A DNA stretch of 64,000 nt, taken from contig NZ_JBBKBA010000002.1 in the NCBI RefSeq assembly GCF_038404985.1, positions 1-64,000 of the forward strand, read 5' to 3'. The notes beneath the pieces were generated by a model. It saw nothing but the letters and a program-made list of their open reading frames with translations, was not told the origin of the DNA and did no database searches. Origin of the DNA: Ferrovibrio sp. MS7. Lineage in GTDB: Bacteria > Pseudomonadota > Alphaproteobacteria > Ferrovibrionales > Ferrovibrionaceae. The position numbers and the translations under genes are program-made. Shown here piece after piece: positions 16,665 to 25,426 of this stretch; the stretch's first letter is position 1; the number at the start of each line of letters is the position of its first letter.

Positions 16665-18173
16665 GTGACCGATCAGACCACCCCGGAAAGCGGCGCCAGT
16701 AACGAGCGCGCCAACCGTGAAGCCAAGCTGGCGCAACTGCGCCAGATGGGTCTCGACCCCTATAACGCGGCGAAATTCCCGAAAAGCCACAAGAACCAGG
16801 CGGTGCAGGATGCCTGGGCGCATCTGCAGCCCGACGAGCGCAGCGAGGACCGCGTCAAGGTCGCCGGCCGCGTCATGGCGATCCGCAATTCCGGCATGTT
16901 CATCGACATCCTGGACGATACGGTGAAGCTGCAGGTCTATACGCCCAAGGATCAGGTGCAGGGCGAATTCGCACCCGTGATGAAGGCGCTGGATCTCGGC
17001 GACATCATTGGCGTGGAAGGCAAGGTGCGCCGCACCAAGCGCGGCGAGATCACCGTGGACCTGGACCGTATCGTGGTGCTGGCCAAGGCGCTGGAACCGC
17101 CGCCAGAAAAGTGGCACGGCCTGAAGAATGTCGAGCAGCGCTACCGCCACCGCGAATATGACCTGATCGGCAACGAGGACAGCCGCCGCACGTTGCGCAC
17201 GCGCTTCCGCGTGATCCAGGCGGTGCGCCAGTTTCTTACAGCACCGGGGCAGGATTTCCTCGAAGTCGAAACGCCGATGCTGCACAGCATTGCCGGCGGC
17301 GCCATCGCCAAGCCCTTCGTCACCCATCACAACGCGCTGGATATTCCGCTCTACATGCGCATCGCGCCGGAATTGCATCTCAAGCGCCTGGTGATCGGCG
17401 GCCTGAGTGAAAAAGTGTTCGAGATCAACCGCTGCTTCCGCAACGAGGGCATCTCGCCGCGCCACAATCCGGAATTCACCACCATCGAGCTGTATCAGGC
17501 CTATGCCGACTACGCCGACATGATGGACATTGCCGAGCGCATCATCGAGGCGGCGGCGATTGCCGCCACCGGCGGCACCGAGGTGCAGTTCGGCGAACAC
17601 ACCATCAGCTTCAAGCGGCCGTTCCGCCGCGCCACCATGCTGGAACTGATCAAGGAACATTCCGGCTTCGACCTGAATGTGGAAGCGGATCAGGCCAAGG
17701 CACGCCAGGCGGTGGAAGCCGGGCCAAGCTGGGGCAAGCTGGTGGAAGCCTGCTTCGAGCATTTCGTCGAGCCGAAGCTGATCCAGCCGACCCATGTGGT
17801 GGAACTGCCGAAGGCGATCTCGCCGCTGGCCAAGGCCAACCATGAGCGGCCCGAAGTCGCCGAGCGGTTCGAGACCTTCTGCAACACCTGGGAAATCGCC
17901 AACGCCTTCTCCGAGCTGGCCGACCCGCAGGAGCAGCGTGCGCGTTTCGAGGCGCAGCAGGCGCAGCGCGATGCCGGCGACGACGAAGCTCATCAGGTGG
18001 ACGAGGATTTCCTGAAAGCCCAGTCCGCCGGCATGATGCCGATGGGCGGCCTTGGCGTCGGCATCGACCGCTTGGTGATGCTGCTGACCAATTCGCCGAC
18101 CATCCGCGAAGTGATCGCCTTCCCGACGCTGCGCCCGCGCAGCCACGGCGAGGCGGCTGGCGACGAAGAGTAA
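16665..18173 (+). CDS. lysS: Lysyl-tRNA synthetase, class II
   Basis: A 502-residue class II enzyme that charges tRNA-Lys. The N-terminal OB-fold anticodon-binding domain (VKVAGRVMAIRNSGMFIDI) is followed by motif 1 in the RVIQAVRQFL region, motif 2 (FEINRCFRNEGISPRHNPEF, near 247-266) and motif 3 (GLGVGIDRLVMLL, near 466-478). The start is a GTG (GTG ACC GAT CAG) with the purine-poor GTTAGACCGACC upstream; no better ATG precedes motif 1. Many alphaproteobacteria use the unrelated class I enzyme instead, so the class here is worth noting. The stop overlaps the lgt start (TAATG). Confidence 0.94.
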   Translation: MTDQTTPESGASNERANREAKLAQLRQMGLDPYNAAKFPKSHKNQAVQDAWAHLQPDERSEDRVKVAGRVMAIRNSGMFIDILDDTVKLQVYTPKDQVQGEFAPVMKALDLGDIIGVEGKVRRTKRGEITVDLDRIVVLAKALEPPPEKWHGLKNVEQRYRHREYDLIGNEDSRRTLRTRFRVIQAVRQFLTAPGQDFLEVETPMLHSIAGGAIAKPFVTHHNALDIPLYMRIAPELHLKRLVIGGLSEKVFEINRCFRNEGISPRHNPEFTTIELYQAYADYADMMDIAERIIEAAAIAATGGTEVQFGEHTISFKRPFRRATMLELIKEHSGFDLNVEADQAKARQAVEAGPSWGKLVEACFEHFVEPKLIQPTHVVELPKAISPLAKANHERPEVAERFETFCNTWEIANAFSELADPQEQRARFEAQQAQRDAGDDEAHQVDEDFLKAQSAGMMPMGGLGVGIDRLVMLLTNSPTIREVIAFPTLRPRSHGEAAGDEE

Positions 18174-18988
18174 TGCCGACGCTGCTGGCATTGCCCTTCC
18201 CGGCCATCGATCCAGTGATCGTGGCGGTGGGGCCGTTTGCCATCCGCTGGTATGCCTTGAGCTATATCGCCGGCCTGATCCTGGGCTGGCAGATGGCGAT
18301 GTGGCTGGCGCGCAAGCCGGATGCCAAGGTGACGCCGGAACAGATCGACGGCTTCCTGGTCTGGGCCACGCTCGGCGTCGTGCTCGGCGGCCGGCTCGGC
18401 TATGTGCTGTTCTACAATCCGCTCTACTACCTGCATAACCCGGCCGAGATTCTGGCCGTGTGGAGCGGCGGCATGTCGTTCCATGGCGGCATGCTCGGCG
18501 TCATCCTGGCGATGTATCTCTATTGCCGGCGCAGCGGCGTGAAGCTGTTCGCCTTCGCCGACATCATCGCCTGCGTTGCCCCCATCGGACTGTTCTTCGG
18601 CCGCATCGCCAATTTCATCAACGGCGAACTCTGGGGCCGCGTGGCGCCAGATGTCGCCTGGGCCATGGTGTTTCCCACCGGCGGGCCGGAGCCGCGCCAT
18701 CCGAGCCAGCTTTATCAAGCCGCGATGGAAGGCCTGATCCTGTTCCTGCTGGTCAATGCCGTGCGGATGAAAAGCGATGCGCTGCAAAAGCCCGGCACGC
18801 TCTGCGGCCTGTTCCTGGTCGGCTACGGCCTGGCGCGCATCATCGGCGAATTCTTCCGCCAGCCTGATCAGCAGCTCGGTTACTTCATCGCCGGCACCAC
18901 CATGGGGCAATGGCTGTCGCTGCCGATGGTGCTGCTGGGGCTGTGGCTGATGGCCCGGGCACGCCGTGATGACAGCGCCGCTGCTTGA
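18173..18988 (+). CDS. lgt: Prolipoprotein diacylglyceryl transferase
   Basis: A 271-residue polytopic inner-membrane enzyme that transfers diacylglycerol from phosphatidylglycerol to the lipobox cysteine, the first step of lipoprotein maturation. The Lgt signature is complete: IRWYALSYIAGLILGW, GGRLGYVLFYN, SGGMSFHGGMLGV (with the essential His) and GRIANFINGELWGR (near 142-155, with the catalytic-region Arg and Asn). About seven hydrophobic segments are visible. Translation is coupled to lysS by TAATG, and the end overlaps the next gene. Its substrates include the lipoprotein encoded at 20852-21742. Confidence 0.95.
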   Translation: MPTLLALPFPAIDPVIVAVGPFAIRWYALSYIAGLILGWQMAMWLARKPDAKVTPEQIDGFLVWATLGVVLGGRLGYVLFYNPLYYLHNPAEILAVWSGGMSFHGGMLGVILAMYLYCRRSGVKLFAFADIIACVAPIGLFFGRIANFINGELWGRVAPDVAWAMVFPTGGPEPRHPSQLYQAAMEGLILFLLVNAVRMKSDALQKPGTLCGLFLVGYGLARIIGEFFRQPDQQLGYFIAGTTMGQWLSLPMVLLGLWLMARARRDDSAAA

Positions 18989-20018
18989 ACTGATCCGGCG
19001 TCGCATCGCGGCGGAAGGGCCGATCAGCCTCAGTGACTACATGGCGGAATGCCTGCTGCATCCGCAATTCGGCTATTACACCACGCGAGAGAGCATTGGC
19101 GCGGCAGGCGATTTCATCACCGCGCCGGAAATCAGCCAGATGTTCGGCGAATTGCTCGGCCTCTGGGCTGCCGATTGCTGGCAGCGCATCGGCGCACCAT
19201 CGCGCTGCTACCTCGTCGAACTCGGCCCCGGGCGCGGCACCCTGATGCAGGATGCGCTGCGCGCGACGCGGAAAGTGGCACCCTTCTTGCCCCTGTTCGT
19301 CGAAGCCTCGCCGAAGCTGCGCGCCATGCAGGCCCAGGCGGTACCGGACGCCACCTGGTGCGCCGAGATCGCGGCCCTGCCCGATGACGCGCCGCTGATA
19401 GTGCTCGGCAATGAATTCCTCGATGCGCTGCCGATCAAGCAATATCAGCGGCAGCATGGCGCCTGGCGCGAACGTCGCATCGCTGCCTCCGATGATGGCG
19501 GCCTGCATATCGTGCTGAGCCGCGATGCCTTCCCGCTGGCGCGCACAGCGCCGGAAGGCAGCATCTGGGAAACCAGCCCGGCCAGCCATGCAGTGATCGA
19601 AGCCCTGGCGGCGCGGTTGCAGGCCCAGGGCGGCGCGGCTTTGTTCATCGACTATGGCCCGGAGACATCTGGTTTCGGCGATAGCTTCCAGGCGGTGCGC
19701 GGCCATGCCTATGCCGATCCGCTGGCCACCCCCGGCGAGGTCGACCTCACCGCCCATGTCGATTTCCAGAGCCTGGGCCAGACCGCGCGCCGCGCCGGCC
19801 TCAATGCCCATGGACCCATCGGCCAGGGCGCGTTGCTCAACCGGCTCGGCATCGGGCTGCGGGCGCAGCAGCTAAAAGCCCGCGCCACACCGGCCCAGGC
19901 CGAGGCCATCGATGGAGCCCTGCATCGGTTGACCGCCGATGCCGCCATGGGCAGACTCTTCCAGGCCCTGGCGCTGACGCTTCGCGATGCGCCGCCCCCT
20001 GCCGGTTTCGCCCCATGA
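18969..20018 (+). CDS. SAM-dependent methyltransferase, MidA/NDUFAF7 family
   Basis: A member of the DUF185/MidA family, about 349 residues. The N-terminal half carries IAAEGPISLSDYMAECLLHPQFGYYTT, then FITAPEISQMFGELLGLW and the SAM loop LVELGPGRGTLMQDALRA (about residues 77-95), all hallmarks. Mitochondrial homologues (NDUFAF7) dimethylate an arginine in complex I. Whether the bacterial protein has the same target is inferred, not shown. The start is ATG 18969, one codon after an alternative GTG (18966), both within the end of lgt. It overlaps pgeF by 4 bp. Confidence 0.88.
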   Translation: MTAPLLELIRRRIAAEGPISLSDYMAECLLHPQFGYYTTRESIGAAGDFITAPEISQMFGELLGLWAADCWQRIGAPSRCYLVELGPGRGTLMQDALRATRKVAPFLPLFVEASPKLRAMQAQAVPDATWCAEIAALPDDAPLIVLGNEFLDALPIKQYQRQHGAWRERRIAASDDGGLHIVLSRDAFPLARTAPEGSIWETSPASHAVIEALAARLQAQGGAALFIDYGPETSGFGDSFQAVRGHAYADPLATPGEVDLTAHVDFQSLGQTARRAGLNAHGPIGQGALLNRLGIGLRAQQLKARATPAQAEAIDGALHRLTADAAMGRLFQALALTLRDAPPPAGFAP

Positions 20019-20782
20019 CAGCAGACTCTCTCACTGCCCCCGTTCTTGCCAGCCTGGCCGGCATCCGCCATGGCTTCTTCACCCGCCGCGGCGGCGTGTC
20101 GGAAGGCCTCTATGCCTCGCTGAATTGCGGCCCCGGCTCCGCCGACGCGGCAGAGAACGTGGCCGAGAACCGCCGCCGTGTCGCCGCCGCGCTTGGCGCC
20201 GGCGGGCTGGCCTCGCTGTATCAGGTGCATGGCCGCGAGGTGGTGGTGGTGGATGCGCAATACGACATCACGGCGCGGCCCAAGGCCGATGGTCTGGTGA
20301 GTCGGCAGCGCGGCGTGGCGCTCGGTGTGCTGGCGGCGGATTGCACGCCGGTATTGTTCGCCGATGCGCAAGCGCAGGTGATCGGCGCCTGCCATGCCGG
20401 CTGGCGCGGCGCGCTGGCTGGCGTCACCGATGCGACTATCGAAGCGATGGAACAGCTTGGTGCGCGGCGCGAACATATCCGCGCGGCCATCGGCCCCACC
20501 ATCCGGCAGCAGAGCTACGAGGTGAGCGAGCCCTTCCGCGCCGAATTCACAGCAGCTGATGCAGCGAATGCCGATTTCTTCGGCCCCGGCAAGCGCGAGG
20601 GTCATTGGCAATTCGACCTGCCGGGCTATCTGGCGCGGCGGCTCGGCAATGCCGGAATCGCTTTCGAGGATCTGTGCCGCGATACACTCAGCGAGCCCGA
20701 GAATTTCTACAGCTACCGCCGCATGACCCTGAACAAGGAAGCCGATTACGGCCGTCAGGTCTCGGCCATCGCCTTGCTTTAG
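20015..20782 (+). CDS. pgeF: Peptidoglycan editing factor / multicopper-type purine nucleoside phosphorylase (laccase domain, YfiH)
   Basis: A 255-residue YfiH/PgeF family protein. The zinc-ligand signature is visible as QVHGREVV (His), LAADCTPVLFAD (Cys) and ACHAGWRGALAG (His). Family members act on adenosine or inosine, and E. coli PgeF removes mis-incorporated residues from peptidoglycan precursors. Older annotations call it polyphenol oxidase. Other conserved stretches are GFFTRRGGVSEGLYASLN at the N-terminus and FYSYRRM near the C-terminus. It overlaps the MidA gene by 4 bp, so lysS-lgt-midA-pgeF form one translationally coupled run. Confidence 0.9.
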   Translation: MTADSLTAPVLASLAGIRHGFFTRRGGVSEGLYASLNCGPGSADAAENVAENRRRVAAALGAGGLASLYQVHGREVVVVDAQYDITARPKADGLVSRQRGVALGVLAADCTPVLFADAQAQVIGACHAGWRGALAGVTDATIEAMEQLGARREHIRAAIGPTIRQQSYEVSEPFRAEFTAADAANADFFGPGKREGHWQFDLPGYLARRLGNAGIAFEDLCRDTLSEPENFYSYRRMTLNKEADYGRQVSAIALL

Positions 20783-20796
20783 GGGCGGGGCTCTGG

Positions 20797-20865
20797 ATGC
20801 CGCACATGTTCCTCTTCCTGGTCTTCTGCCTGCTCGGCCTGGTGGCAAGCTGTGTCATTGGTTAG
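20797..20865 (+). CDS. Possible 22-residue hydrophobic leader peptide
   Basis: A tiny frame, MPHMFLFLVFCLLGLVASCV plus IG, lies in the 69-bp gap after pgeF and overlaps the lipoprotein start by 14 bp in another frame. It reads like a lone membrane helix. It may couple translation from pgeF to the lipoprotein gene, or may be chance. No clear ribosome site stands before it (GGGGCGGGGCTCTGG). Confidence 0.25.
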   Translation: MPHMFLFLVFCLLGLVASCVIG

Positions 20866-21742
20866 ACCGCACCTCCTGTTGACCTGCCTGCTGGCTGTGC
20901 TGCTCGCGGCCTGCCAGCCGCTGCCGCAGCCCTTCCTGCCCGATGAGAAGGAAACCGGCCAACTCATGCCGCTGACCATGCCGGTGGGCGAGCAGAGCCT
21001 GTATGTGCTGCCCGTCACCCTGGCCAATGCGCCGGACGAGTTGCCGCGCGACTTCGCCGCCAAGCTCGCCGCCGCGCTGGTGGCGCTGGACTGGCCGGCC
21101 AGCGCCAATGTCCGCTCTGCCGCTTCCGCCGAACTGGTCTCAACGCTGATCGAGGATGCCAAGGGGCAACTGGTCTGGGCTTGGCAACTGGCACGGCGCG
21201 GCAGCCCGCCGCTGAACGGCGAGGATTTCCCGCTCGGACTCTCAGTGGAGGCGCTGCAACAGGCGTCCGACGCCACCCGGCTGTCGCTCACCCGCGCCAT
21301 GGCGCAGCGGGTGGTGCAGTCGCTGGAGGCGCTGGAAAGCAACCAGCGGATCGAAGCCGCCCTCGATCCGGCTTTGCCGAAACTGGCCCTGCTGCCCTTC
21401 GATGGCGCGCCGGGCGACGGCAACAAGACCCTGGCCGCCGCGCTGCGCGACCAGTTGCAGGGCGCCGGCATCGCCCGCGTGGTGGCGGACCCCGCCGCCG
21501 CCGACTATCTGGTGGACTGCGCCATCGTGGTCAGCGATGTCGGCCCCCGGCTGCAACAGGTGGTGCTGGCCTGGAGCCTTTTTGCCCCGGACGGCCAGCG
21601 GCTCGGCACGGTGAATCAGGCCAACCGGGTGCCGCGCGGCTCGCTGAATGGCGCCTGGGGCGATACGGCCAAGGCGGCGGCGCAAGGCGGGGCCGATGGC
21701 CTGCGCGACATGCTGGACCGGCTCAAGAGCGTAAAGCGCTGA
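20852..21742 (+). CDS. Lipoprotein of unknown function
   Basis: A 296-residue protein with a lipoprotein signal peptide: basic start, hydrophobic LLLTCLLAVLLAAC and lipobox LAAC with the acylated Cys at residue 21. It is therefore anchored in a membrane, probably facing the periplasm. The remainder is a soluble alpha/beta protein rich in Ala and Leu; the segment LALLPFDGAPGDGNKTLAAALRDQL resembles the nucleotide-free TolB/FlgT-like fold of periplasmic proteins, but I would not assign it. The start is GTG at 20852; TTG at 20858 is possible. It is co-directional with pgeF and upstream of the prs promoter. Confidence 0.75.
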   Translation: MSLVRPHLLLTCLLAVLLAACQPLPQPFLPDEKETGQLMPLTMPVGEQSLYVLPVTLANAPDELPRDFAAKLAAALVALDWPASANVRSAASAELVSTLIEDAKGQLVWAWQLARRGSPPLNGEDFPLGLSVEALQQASDATRLSLTRAMAQRVVQSLEALESNQRIEAALDPALPKLALLPFDGAPGDGNKTLAAALRDQLQGAGIARVVADPAAADYLVDCAIVVSDVGPRLQQVVLAWSLFAPDGQRLGTVNQANRVPRGSLNGAWGDTAKAAAQGGADGLRDMLDRLKSVKR

Positions 21743-21762
21743 TAAAAATGGATTTTTCGCGG

Positions 21763-21791
21763 TTTACAGGGGCCGTCCGCGCCGCTATAGT
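21763..21791 (+). promoter_or_regulatory. Sigma-70-type promoter of prs
   Basis: TTTACA at 21763-21768 and TATAGT at 21786-21791 are separated by exactly 17 bp, giving a near-consensus housekeeping promoter. The likely start point (about 21798) leaves a leader of about 38 bases before the prs ATG. Confidence 0.8.
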
Positions 21792-21835
21792 CCGCGCGAT
21801 TTTTTCCTCCCCAGGATTCCAACACAGGCGCATCG

Positions 21836-22768
21836 ATGAAGGTTTTGGCGGGTAATTCCAATCGTCCGCTGGCGGAAGCCATTGCCGCTTACCTCAGCGT
21901 GCCGCTCGCCAAGGCCAGCGTGCGCCGGTTCTCCGACATGGAAGTGTTCGTCGAGATCCACGAGAACGTGCGCGGCGAGGATGTGTTCGTCATCCAGTCG
22001 ACCAGCTATCCGGCCAACGACCACCTGATGGAATTGCTGGTCTGCATCGACGCGCTGAAGCGTTCCTCGGCCCGCCGCATCACCGCCGTGATCCCCTATT
22101 TCGGCTATGCCCGCCAGGACCGCAAGCCGGGTCCGCGCACGCCGATCTCGGCCAAGCTGGTGGCCAACCTGATCACTGCCGCCGGTGCCAACCGCGTGCT
22201 GACGCTGGACCTGCATGCCGGCCAGATCCAGGGCTTCTTCGATATCCCGACCGATAACCTGATGGCCGGCCCGGTGCTTACCGCCGACATCAAGCAGCAT
22301 CTGCAGGGCGATGACCTGATGGTGGTGTCGCCCGATGTCGGCGGCGTGGTGCGGGCGCGCAACATCGCCAAGCGCCTGGATGCCGACCTGGCCATCGTGG
22401 ACAAGCGCCGCGAGCGCGCCGGCGTGTCGGAAGTGATGAACATCATCGGCGACGTGGAAGGCCGGCGCTGCATCCTGGTGGACGATATCGTCGATTCCGC
22501 CGGCACGCTGTGCAACGCGGCGGAAGCCTTGAAGAAGCATGGCGCCAAGTCGGTCTATGCCTATGTCACCCATGGCGTGCTTTCCGGCGGCGCGGTGGCG
22601 CGTGTCACCGCCAGCGAGCTGGAAGGCCTGGTGATCACCGACAGCATCCTCGCCACCGAGGCGCAGCGCCTGGCGCGCAATATCCGCCAGGTGTCGATCG
22701 CACCGCTGATCGGCGAAGCGATGCGGCGCATCAGCGAGGAAAGCTCGGTTTCGAGCCTGTTCGACTGA
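21836..22768 (+). CDS. prs: Ribose-phosphate pyrophosphokinase
   Basis: A 310-residue PRPP synthetase that transfers pyrophosphate from ATP to ribose-5-phosphate, feeding purine, pyrimidine, histidine, tryptophan and NAD synthesis (nadE and pncB users are further right). The family features are complete: the [10 protein letters not shown] loop, the [12 protein letters not shown] metal/allosteric region, [13 protein letters not shown], and the PRPP-binding loop [19 protein letters not shown] (about residues 214-232). The length equals the usual bacterial class I enzyme. It has its own strong promoter 45 bp upstream. Confidence 0.97.
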   Translation: MKVLAGNSNRPLAEAIAAYLSVPLAKASVRRFSDMEVFVEIHENVRGEDVFVIQSTSYPANDHLMELLVCIDALKRSSARRITAVIPYFGYARQDRKPGPRTPISAKLVANLITAAGANRVLTLDLHAGQIQGFFDIPTDNLMAGPVLTADIKQHLQGDDLMVVSPDVGGVVRARNIAKRLDADLAIVDKRRERAGVSEVMNIIGDVEGRRCILVDDIVDSAGTLCNAAEALKKHGAKSVYAYVTHGVLSGGAVARVTASELEGLVITDSILATEAQRLARNIRQVSIAPLIGEAMRRISEESSVSSLFD

Positions 22769-22878
22769 CGGTTTGAGTTTCAGAGTTTCGGCGCGCGGCA
22801 CCCCTGGAGGCCGGCGTCGGAAACGGTTCGGGCAATGAGGCCCGGATCGTGGACAACAAGCGCAATGAGGAGTGTATC

Positions 22879-23607
22879 ATGCGTGAAGTAACGACGATCG
22901 CCGCTGAAGCGCGGTCGAGGGCCGGCAAGGGGACCGCCCGTGCAACGCGGCTGAAGGGCCACGTGCCGGGGGTCATCTATGGCGACAAGAAGACCCCGGA
23001 GTTGATCTCCATCGAAAACCGCGAACTGATGAAGGAACTGCACAAGGGCAGCTTCTTCTCGCGTCTGTTCGACATCAAGCTCGGCGACAAGTCCGAGCGC
23101 GTGCTGGCCCGCGACGTGCAGCTCGACCCGGTCACCGACCGGCCGATCCATGTCGATTTCCAGCGCGTGGGCAAGGATTCGAAGATCCGCGTCTTCATCC
23201 CGGTGGTGTTCCGCGACATGGAAGCCAGCCCGGGCCTGAAGCTCGGCGGCGTGCTGAACATCGTGCGCCACGAAGTCGAATTCTACGCTTCGCCGGAAAG
23301 CATCCCGGAAAACATCTCGATCAGCCTGGCTGGCATGGAAATCAATCATTCCATCCATATCAGCGCGTTTAACCTGGATGCCAGCCTGAAGCCGGTGATC
23401 CAGGATCGCGACTTCACCGTTGCGACCATCGCGCCGCCGACCAAGGCCGAGGAAGAGAAGCCGAAGGCCGAAGCCGCTGCTGCCGCGCCTGCCGCTGGTG
23501 GCAAGGCTCCGGCTGCTGCCGCTGGCAAGGCTCCGGCCGCTGCTGCTGGCAAGGCCCCGGCTGCTGCCGCCAAGGCTCCGGCCGCCAAGCCGGCTGGCAA
23601 GAAGTAA
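22879..23607 (+). CDS. rplY: 50S ribosomal protein L25/general stress protein Ctc
   Basis: A 242-residue Ctc-type L25. The N-terminal 95 residues form the 5S rRNA-binding L25 domain (TIAAEARSRAGKGTARATRL, then HVPGVIYG) and the middle is the TL5/Ctc beta domain (FQRVGKDSKIRVFIPVVFRD; GVLNIVRHEVEFYA). The C-terminal 45 residues are a low-complexity Ala/Pro/Lys tail with repeated GKAPAAAA units. The start is the ATG at 22879 with a strong GAGGAG site at 22866-22872; the upstream ATG at 22849 would add an unconserved decapeptide. A GC-rich hairpin follows and pth comes next, a pairing seen in many bacteria. Confidence 0.95.
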   Translation: MREVTTIAAEARSRAGKGTARATRLKGHVPGVIYGDKKTPELISIENRELMKELHKGSFFSRLFDIKLGDKSERVLARDVQLDPVTDRPIHVDFQRVGKDSKIRVFIPVVFRDMEASPGLKLGGVLNIVRHEVEFYASPESIPENISISLAGMEINHSIHISAFNLDASLKPVIQDRDFTVATIAPPTKAEEEKPKAEAAAAAPAAGGKAPAAAAGKAPAAAAGKAPAAAAKAPAAKPAGKK

Positions 23608-23616
23608 TCGCGTATC

Positions 23617-23642
23617 CCGGGCGGCGCCTCGGCGCCGCCCGG
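23617..23642 (+). terminator. GC-rich hairpin between rplY and pth
   Basis: CCGGGCGGCGCC at 23617-23628 pairs perfectly with 23631-23642, with two bases between the arms (effective loop larger). It is followed by TCTTCATCTTT, a broken T-run. It may be a partial terminator that lowers pth transcription relative to rplY. Confidence 0.7.
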
Positions 23643-23676
23643 TCTTCATCTTTGCCATTCCGCTCAGGACTGCCCG

Positions 23677-24315
23677 ATGCTGCTCCTCGTCGGCCTGGGC
23701 AACCCCGGCCCCGAACATCAGCGACAGCGCCACAACATCGGCTTCATGGCCATTGATGCCATCGCCGAGCGCTACAATTTCGCGCCGTTCCGCAAGCGCT
23801 TTCAGGGCGAACTGGCCGAAGGCGTGCTGGATGGCATCAAGACCCTGCTGCTGAAGCCGCAGACTTACATGAACCTGTCGGGCAAGTCGGTGGGCGAAGC
23901 GGCGCATTTCTACAAGCTGCCGCCAGCCCAGGTGGTGGTGCTGCATGACGAACTCGATCTCGCGCCGGGCAAGCTGCGGGTGAAGCTGGGCGGCGGCCAT
24001 GCCGGCCATAACGGTTTGCGCTCGGTGGATGCCGCCATCGGCGCCGATTACCGCCGCGTGCGGCTCGGCATCGGCCATCCCGGCAAGGAGCAGGTACTCG
24101 GCTTCGTGCTGCAGAATTTCTCCAAGGTAGAGCAGGACTGGCTCAATCCGCTGCTCGAGGCCATCGCCGATGCCGCTCCCGCGCTGGCGCGCGGCGACGA
24201 TGTCGGCTTCATGAACAAGGTGGCGCTGAAACTGACGCCGCCCAGAAACGATCCGCCCAAGAAGGATTCTCCCCCGAAGAATCCGCTCAAGGGCGCGAAA
24301 CCGAAGGAACAGTAA
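23677..24315 (+). CDS. pth: Peptidyl-tRNA hydrolase
   Basis: A 212-residue enzyme that recycles peptidyl-tRNA dropped from ribosomes. The N-terminal [20 protein letters not shown] carries the catalytic His (residue 20) and the tRNA-contacting Asn. The second signature, [27 protein letters not shown], is intact near residues 90-116. The C-terminal tail from about residue 185 is a Pro/Lys-rich extension ([15 protein letters not shown]) beyond the usual 190-residue core. It ends one base before the ychF start codon, so the two are cotranscribed, as is common. Confidence 0.96.
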   Translation: MLLLVGLGNPGPEHQRQRHNIGFMAIDAIAERYNFAPFRKRFQGELAEGVLDGIKTLLLKPQTYMNLSGKSVGEAAHFYKLPPAQVVVLHDELDLAPGKLRVKLGGGHAGHNGLRSVDAAIGADYRRVRLGIGHPGKEQVLGFVLQNFSKVEQDWLNPLLEAIADAAPALARGDDVGFMNKVALKLTPPRNDPPKKDSPPKNPLKGAKPKEQ

Positions 24316-24316
24316 G

Positions 24317-25417
24317 ATGGGTTTCAAATGCGGCATCGTCGGCCTGCCCAATGTCGGCAAGTCGACTCTCTTCAACGCCCTGACGCAGACCGCCGCCGCG
24401 CAGGCCGCGAATTACCCGTTCTGCACGATTGAGCCGAATACCGGCCTGGTCGGCGTGCCCGATGACCGCCTGGACGTGCTGGCCAAGATCGCCAATTCGC
24501 AGAAGATCATCCCGACGCAGTTGAGCTTCGTCGATATCGCTGGCCTGGTGCGCGGCGCCTCCAAGGGCGAAGGCCTGGGCAACCAGTTCCTCGCCCATAT
24601 CCGCGAAGTGGATGCGATCTGCCATGTGCTGCGCTGCTTCGAGGATGGCGACATCACCCATGTCGAAGGCCGCGTCGATCCGGTGGCCGATGCCGAAACC
24701 GTCGAGACCGAACTGATGCTGGCCGATCTCGACAGCCTGGAGAAGCGCGTCGATGGCCTGACCAAGAAGGCGAAGCAGGGCGACGAGGATTCCAAGGCGC
24801 GCGTGGCGCTGATCGAGCGCATCCTGGTGGCGTTGCGCGATGGCAAGCCGGCGCGCAGCGTGCAGCCGGCCGATGATGAGAAGAAGATCTACAAGGAATT
24901 GATGCTGCTGACCTCGAAGCCAGTGCTGTACGTCTGCAATGTCGAGGAAGCCGCCGCTGCCGAGGGCAATGCTTTCTCTGCCCGCGTGAAGGCCATGGCC
25001 GACAAGCAGGGTGCCGGCTGCGTGGTGATTTCCGCCGCCATCGAGGCCGAAGTCGCGCAGCTTGATTCGGATGAAGAGAAGCAGGCTTTCCTCGGCGATC
25101 TCGGCTTGGCCGAAACCGGCCTCGCCCGCGTGATCAAGGCCGGTTACGCGCTGCTCGAACTGCTCACCTTCTTCACCGTCGGGCCGAAGGAAGCCCGCGC
25201 CTGGACGGTGCGCAAGGGCGCCAAGGCGCCGGAAGCCGCCGGTGTGATCCATACCGATTTCGAGAAAGGCTTCATCCGCGCCGAGACCATCGCCTATGGC
25301 GATTACGTCGCCGGCAAGGGCGAGGCCGGTGCCCGCGAGGCCGGCAAGATGCGGCTGGAAGGCAAGGAATACATCGTGCAAGATGGCGATGTGTTCCATT
25401 TCCGCTTCAATGCCTGA
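24317..25417 (+). CDS. ychF: Redox-regulated ATPase YchF (Obg-like)
   Basis: A 366-residue P-loop NTPase of the YchF/OLA1 family. The G1 loop is GLPNVGKSTLFNAL (residues 8-21), G3 falls in DIAGLVRGASKGEGLGNQFL, and the specificity loop is the YchF-type (CNVEE) rather than NKxD, which fits ATP preference. An internal coiled-coil hairpin (about 130-170) and the C-terminal TGS domain (FFTVGPKEARAWTVRKGAKAPEAAGVIHTDFEKGFIRAE onward) complete it. It interacts with ribosomes and affects oxidative-stress responses in other bacteria. It follows pth directly. Confidence 0.96.
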   Translation: MGFKCGIVGLPNVGKSTLFNALTQTAAAQAANYPFCTIEPNTGLVGVPDDRLDVLAKIANSQKIIPTQLSFVDIAGLVRGASKGEGLGNQFLAHIREVDAICHVLRCFEDGDITHVEGRVDPVADAETVETELMLADLDSLEKRVDGLTKKAKQGDEDSKARVALIERILVALRDGKPARSVQPADDEKKIYKELMLLTSKPVLYVCNVEEAAAAEGNAFSARVKAMADKQGAGCVVISAAIEAEVAQLDSDEEKQAFLGDLGLAETGLARVIKAGYALLELLTFFTVGPKEARAWTVRKGAKAPEAAGVIHTDFEKGFIRAETIAYGDYVAGKGEAGAREAGKMRLEGKEYIVQDGDVFHFRFNA

Positions 25418-25426
25418 GAGTAGAGC

